From positions 1 to 54,497 of the forward strand of contig NZ_BONI01000013.1 in NCBI RefSeq assembly GCF_016862635.1: DNA of 54,497 nt. Reading direction: 5' to 3'. This document shows positions 51,644-54,497 of this stretch, in pieces. Both the position numbers and the translations under genes were made by a program. Each line of letters begins with the position of its first letter. Positions within the stretch are counted from its first letter, which is position 1. This DNA is from Catellatospora coxensis (GTDB lineage: Bacteria > Actinomycetota > Actinomycetes > Mycobacteriales > Micromonosporaceae). The notes beneath the pieces are model-generated. The model did no database searches, was not told the origin of the DNA, and worked only from the letters and a program-made list of their open reading frames with translations.

Positions 51644-53203
51644 TCACACCGCCCCGTCCAGGTCTGCCAGCGACAACGAGCCGTTCGAGGCCACCGTCGC
51701 CACCAGCGCGAGGCTGCCGTCGCGTACGTCCCACACGAGCAACCGCTGGTTCACCCCCGGCGTGGCGCCCGACGCGACGCCGCAGCACAGCAGCACCCGA
51801 CGCCGGTCCAGCCAGCCCAGCAAGGTCAGGCTCCCGGTCACGTCGGCGTCCGCCACCAGCAGCCGACGCACCCGGGCCGCCCCGGGATCCAGCACGGCCA
51901 CCGCCTCCGCGGGCCGCCAGCCGGGCCGGACGGGCAGCCCCACCGGCTCGCACATCCGCGCGACCAGGCCTCCACCGCCCGCGACCGCGAACCCCGGCCC
52001 GAGGAACCGGCCCAGCCGCCCCGCGCCCGGCCCGGTCACCGCGACCGTGCCCTCGCTGTGCTCGCGCCCGGCGAACTCCCAGCTGCGCACCCGCGGCGGA
52101 GCCGTGATCGGGTCGCCGGCCGAGAGCAGTTCCAGCACCGTCGACGGCGCGTCCGTCCCGGCGGCGCGGCGGGGCGCGATCGCGTCGCGTACGCCCACCG
52201 GCGCCGGCAGCAACGCGCCGGAGCCGACGTCGAGCAGCTTGTCGACGGCCACCAGCAGGTGCCGCGGCCCGAGCCAGACGACCACGGGCGACTCCGGCGC
52301 GACGTCGTGCCGCCGCGCCAGGCCGCCGGCCGACTCGACCACCCAGAGTTCGTCGGCCGTGACAACCGCCAGCCGTGCACCGTCCGGGGCCAGCGCTCCC
52401 GGCGACAGCAGCGCGGCGGCCTCCACCGGGAGCTTGTCGACCCGGCGCCAGCCGCCGTCCTCGCCGAGCACCAGCAGCGGCCCGGCGGCGGCCGCGCCCA
52501 TGGCGGCGTCGAGCACGGCGAGCGCCCGCGGCGTCGGCCGTGCGCTCAGGGCGGGCAGCCGCGCCGGGTCGCCGGGGGCGAGCTCCCTCGGCAGTTTCGC
52601 GACCAGCGCCACGGGCAGCGCGAGCTGCCGCGCCACGGGTGGCACCTCGTCGACCCCGTCGAGCGCGGCCGGGCCGGTGGGCAGGGCGGACAGCGGTTGC
52701 CGGCCCTCCTCGCGCCCGGCGGCCAGTGCTCTGATCCCGGCCGCGCCCAGCGCCACCGCGCCGACCGCGCCGGCGATCAGCAACCGGCGGCGAGTGGTGG
52801 CCCGGCCACGTCGCCACAGGGCGGCCGCCTCCTCCTCGACGGTCGCGGGCAGTACGCGGCCACGCCGGGCAGGCGGGGTGCGGTCCAGGTCCAGCCGCAC
52901 CCGGTGCTGCGGTACGGCGTCGGCGACCTCCCGGGCGAAGAGGCGCTGCAGCAGCCGGTCCGCGGCCGCACCGGGCGGGGCATGGTGCTCCGCGTCGTTG
53001 CCGCGCAACCTCGACCAGCGCATCGCGACCAGGCCGAGCAGTTCCCGGGCGAGCGTGGCGGCCTGCGTGTCGTCGCCGGTGAGCTGTCGTGCGGCGTGTT
53101 CCAGCGGCGGCAGCCGGCGGGCCACCCAGTCGGTGAAGTCGGCCGGTGCCGCCGGGCTCGGCGTAGGCTCCTGCGACAGCACATCAGGCGACTCCTGCTC
53201 CAT
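51644..53203 (-). CDS. single-pass protein with sigma-region-like N-terminus and beta-propeller-like outer domain
   Basis: A 519-residue protein of unknown function. The N-terminal 150 residues include WVARRLPPLEHAARQLTGDDTQAATLARELLGLVAMRW, which resembles region 2 of an ECF sigma factor. A transmembrane helix (about 141-160, LLIAGAVGAVALGAAGI) and a long outer part follow. The outer part has repeated strand patterns (LAVVTADELWVVESAGG, RVLLCCGVASGATPGVNQRLLVWD), likely a propeller. ATG 53203 has GGGAGG four bases before it. No DNA-binding region 4 is seen, so sigma activity is doubtful. Confidence 0.72.
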   Translation of the reverse strand: MEQESPDVLSQEPTPSPAAPADFTDWVARRLPPLEHAARQLTGDDTQAATLARELLGLVAMRWSRLRGNDAEHHAPPGAAADRLLQRLFAREVADAVPQHRVRLDLDRTPPARRGRVLPATVEEEAAALWRRGRATTRRRLLIAGAVGAVALGAAGIRALAAGREEGRQPLSALPTGPAALDGVDEVPPVARQLALPVALVAKLPRELAPGDPARLPALSARPTPRALAVLDAAMGAAAAGPLLVLGEDGGWRRVDKLPVEAAALLSPGALAPDGARLAVVTADELWVVESAGGLARRHDVAPESPVVVWLGPRHLLVAVDKLLDVGSGALLPAPVGVRDAIAPRRAAGTDAPSTVLELLSAGDPITAPPRVRSWEFAGREHSEGTVAVTGPGAGRLGRFLGPGFAVAGGGGLVARMCEPVGLPVRPGWRPAEAVAVLDPGAARVRRLLVADADVTGSLTLLGWLDRRRVLLCCGVASGATPGVNQRLLVWDVRDGSLALVATVASNGSLSLADLDGAV

Positions 53204-53348
53204 GCCGCCTCCCACCGTCGCCGCCCGCGCCGGCCGCGGCGCTGACCGCACCCGGGCCGTGTTCCGCAGGCCGTGGCCGAGGTGCGGCTACGGCCGCAAC
53301 CACACCCTTAGATGGTGATGGATCTCACAGCATTGCGGAAGAGGGTGT

Positions 53349-54290
53349 TCAGGCGCGCTGGAAGAGCACGTCGGTGGACCAGCGGGCGAAGCCCAACCGC
53401 TGGTAGAGAGCCGTCGCGGCGGTGTTGGACTCGTCGACGTACAGCATCACCTGGTCGAGGCCCTGGGCCCGCAGGTGGCGCAGCCCGGCCGCGGTCAGCG
53501 CGCGGCCCAGGCCGGAGCCGTGCGCCGACGGGTCGACGCCGAGCACGTACACCTCGCCGATCGGGTCGTGGTGGTGCGCGTCCTCGGCGTCGCGGCGCAG
53601 CTCGCCGTGCACCTTGGTCCAGTGGAACCCGGCCAGCACCCCGTCACGTTCGGCCAGCAGGAAGCCCGCCGGGTCGAACCACGGCTCGGCCATCCGCACG
53701 TGCAGGTCGCGCAGGGTCCACCGGCCCTGTTCCGGGTGGTCGGCGAAGGCGCGCGCGTTGAGCGCCAGCCAGGCCTCGTCGTCCTCGCCCGGCCGGAACG
53801 GGCGCAGCAGCACGCCCTCGGGCAGGTCGGGCTGGGGCACCTCGGCGAACAGCGAGCGCCGCATCTGCCACAGCACCCGGGCCCGGCGGAAGCCCAGCGA
53901 CAGCGCCAGCGCGCCGGCCGACGGGTGGTCGCCGTGCGCCCACAGCCGCAGCCGGCCCGCCGGGTCGGCCTCGGCCGCGGCCTCGATGGCCGCCTTGACC
54001 AGAGCCCGGCCCAGGCCGTGCCGGCGGCGCAGCGGGTGTACGACCAGCTCCGCCGACGGTCCGTCGACCGCGTCGGTGGTGTCCACGTGGGCGTAGCCGG
54101 CGAGCTCGCCGTCGGGCGTGCGGGCGATGAGGTGCACCGCGGGGGCCTCGCCACCGTGCCGCAGGTGCAGCACCGTGTGTTCGGACAGCGGGTACGCGCC
54201 GTCAGTGTCCCCCGCCGCGCGTGCCAGCTCGACCACGGCGGCGACCTCGTCCGGTGTGAGCCGGTCGCGCCGCTCGGCATACCCGATCAT
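53349..54290 (-). CDS. mshD: mycothiol synthase MshD
   Basis: A 313-residue tandem GNAT acetyltransferase catalysing the last step of mycothiol synthesis. The first GNAT domain (1-150) has ELVVHPLRRRHGLGRALV; the second (155-313) has GEVYVLGVDPSAHGSGLGRALTAAGLRHL and LYVDESNTAATALYQRLGF, the acetyl-CoA-binding segment. Its nearness to pst genes is also seen in mycobacteria. It complements mshA 23 kb away. Confidence 0.93.
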   Translation of the reverse strand: MIGYAERRDRLTPDEVAAVVELARAAGDTDGAYPLSEHTVLHLRHGGEAPAVHLIARTPDGELAGYAHVDTTDAVDGPSAELVVHPLRRRHGLGRALVKAAIEAAAEADPAGRLRLWAHGDHPSAGALALSLGFRRARVLWQMRRSLFAEVPQPDLPEGVLLRPFRPGEDDEAWLALNARAFADHPEQGRWTLRDLHVRMAEPWFDPAGFLLAERDGVLAGFHWTKVHGELRRDAEDAHHHDPIGEVYVLGVDPSAHGSGLGRALTAAGLRHLRAQGLDQVMLYVDESNTAATALYQRLGFARWSTDVLFQRA

Positions 54291-54409
54291 GGCGTCAGCG
54301 TAGCCGGGCGCCGCGGAAAGGCTTCGCGCTCGCGTGGTGAATCAGGTCGCGTGCCGGGCGGCAGATCGCGCCCGCGGCGAGGGCCACGGGCGCGACATGT
54401 CGGAGCGGG

Positions 54410-54497
54410 TCAGATCGAGGGCAGGTCGGCGAGCAGCTGCTCGGCCGCGTCGGTGAGCTGGCCGCGCTCGGCGAGCTGCTGGCGCGAGGACGGCACC
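54410..54497 (-). CDS. C-terminal end of an unidentified gene, cut by the window edge
   Basis: The last 28 codons and stop of a minus-strand reading frame: SSRQQLAERGQLTDAAEQLL and then ADLPSI. Codon bias matches real genes, with G or C in third positions. The family cannot be told from this piece. Confidence 0.55.
   Translation of the reverse strand, partial: VPSSRQQLAERGQLTDAAEQLLADLPSI

Overview
This window is high-GC actinobacterial chromosome, most likely from the family Micromonosporaceae. Supporting signs are the mycothiol genes (mshA, mshD and a mycothiol-dependent isomerase-like protein), SenX3/RegX3 with PHO boxes, an HbhA-like protein, a helix-turn-helix/DUF397 pair, and many GTG/TTG starts with ATGA or GTGA coupled junctions. 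The genus is not assigned. No tRNA, rRNA, CRISPR array, transposase or prophage was seen.

Layout. 1-1460: an ECF sigma factor and its membrane partner, with a self-type ECF promoter. 1528-4514: regX3-senX3 divergent from phoU over a PHO box. 4558-5768: a DUF559 nuclease-like gene bracketed by two oppositely oriented copies of a palindromic element. 5816-10452: an N-acetylglucosamine/chitobiose-type uptake operon (ngcEFG-like) with an RpiR regulator. 10673-14707: three tandem MFS exporters. 14881-15627: phosphoglycerate mutase. 16023-24099: the most unusual block, made of an ATPase-less LuxR-type regulator divergent from a proline-rich leader-like membrane protein, a zinc-ribbon/FHA/PqqD-like/M50 protease fusion, a membrane Ser/Thr kinase and a membrane pseudokinase. 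24157-26349: small proteins, an HTH/DUF397 pair and a macrodomain. 26506-30706: cobC-cobD-ybjN-mshA. 30807-35648: SDR, methyltransferase, two tiny membrane proteins, murB, a mycothiol-dependent-type protein and a LacI regulator. 35745-40904: membrane and envelope genes. 41217-47286: metabolic genes with a Zur/FurB-type regulator. 47428-51477: pstSCAB. 51644-54497: a propeller-like protein, mshD and a truncated gene.

Putting the parts together: phoU, senX3/regX3 and pstSCAB form a phosphate regulon, and PHO-type direct repeats of GTTCACC are visible at both loci 48 kb apart. The order HTH, hbhA-like, DUF2516, murB, SDR, mshA, ybjN, gpm, senX3-regX3 recalls the Mycobacterium tuberculosis Rv0474-Rv0491 block from memory, here opened up by insertions. 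The window is also rich in palindromic repeat families. Some copies lie in frame inside coding sequences (an MFS transporter and the tail of cobD), and a 68-bp tandem duplication between pstC and pstA encodes two identical coupled mini-ORFs. The 17.7-24.1 kb kinase/protease/leader block is the best candidate for an undescribed system.
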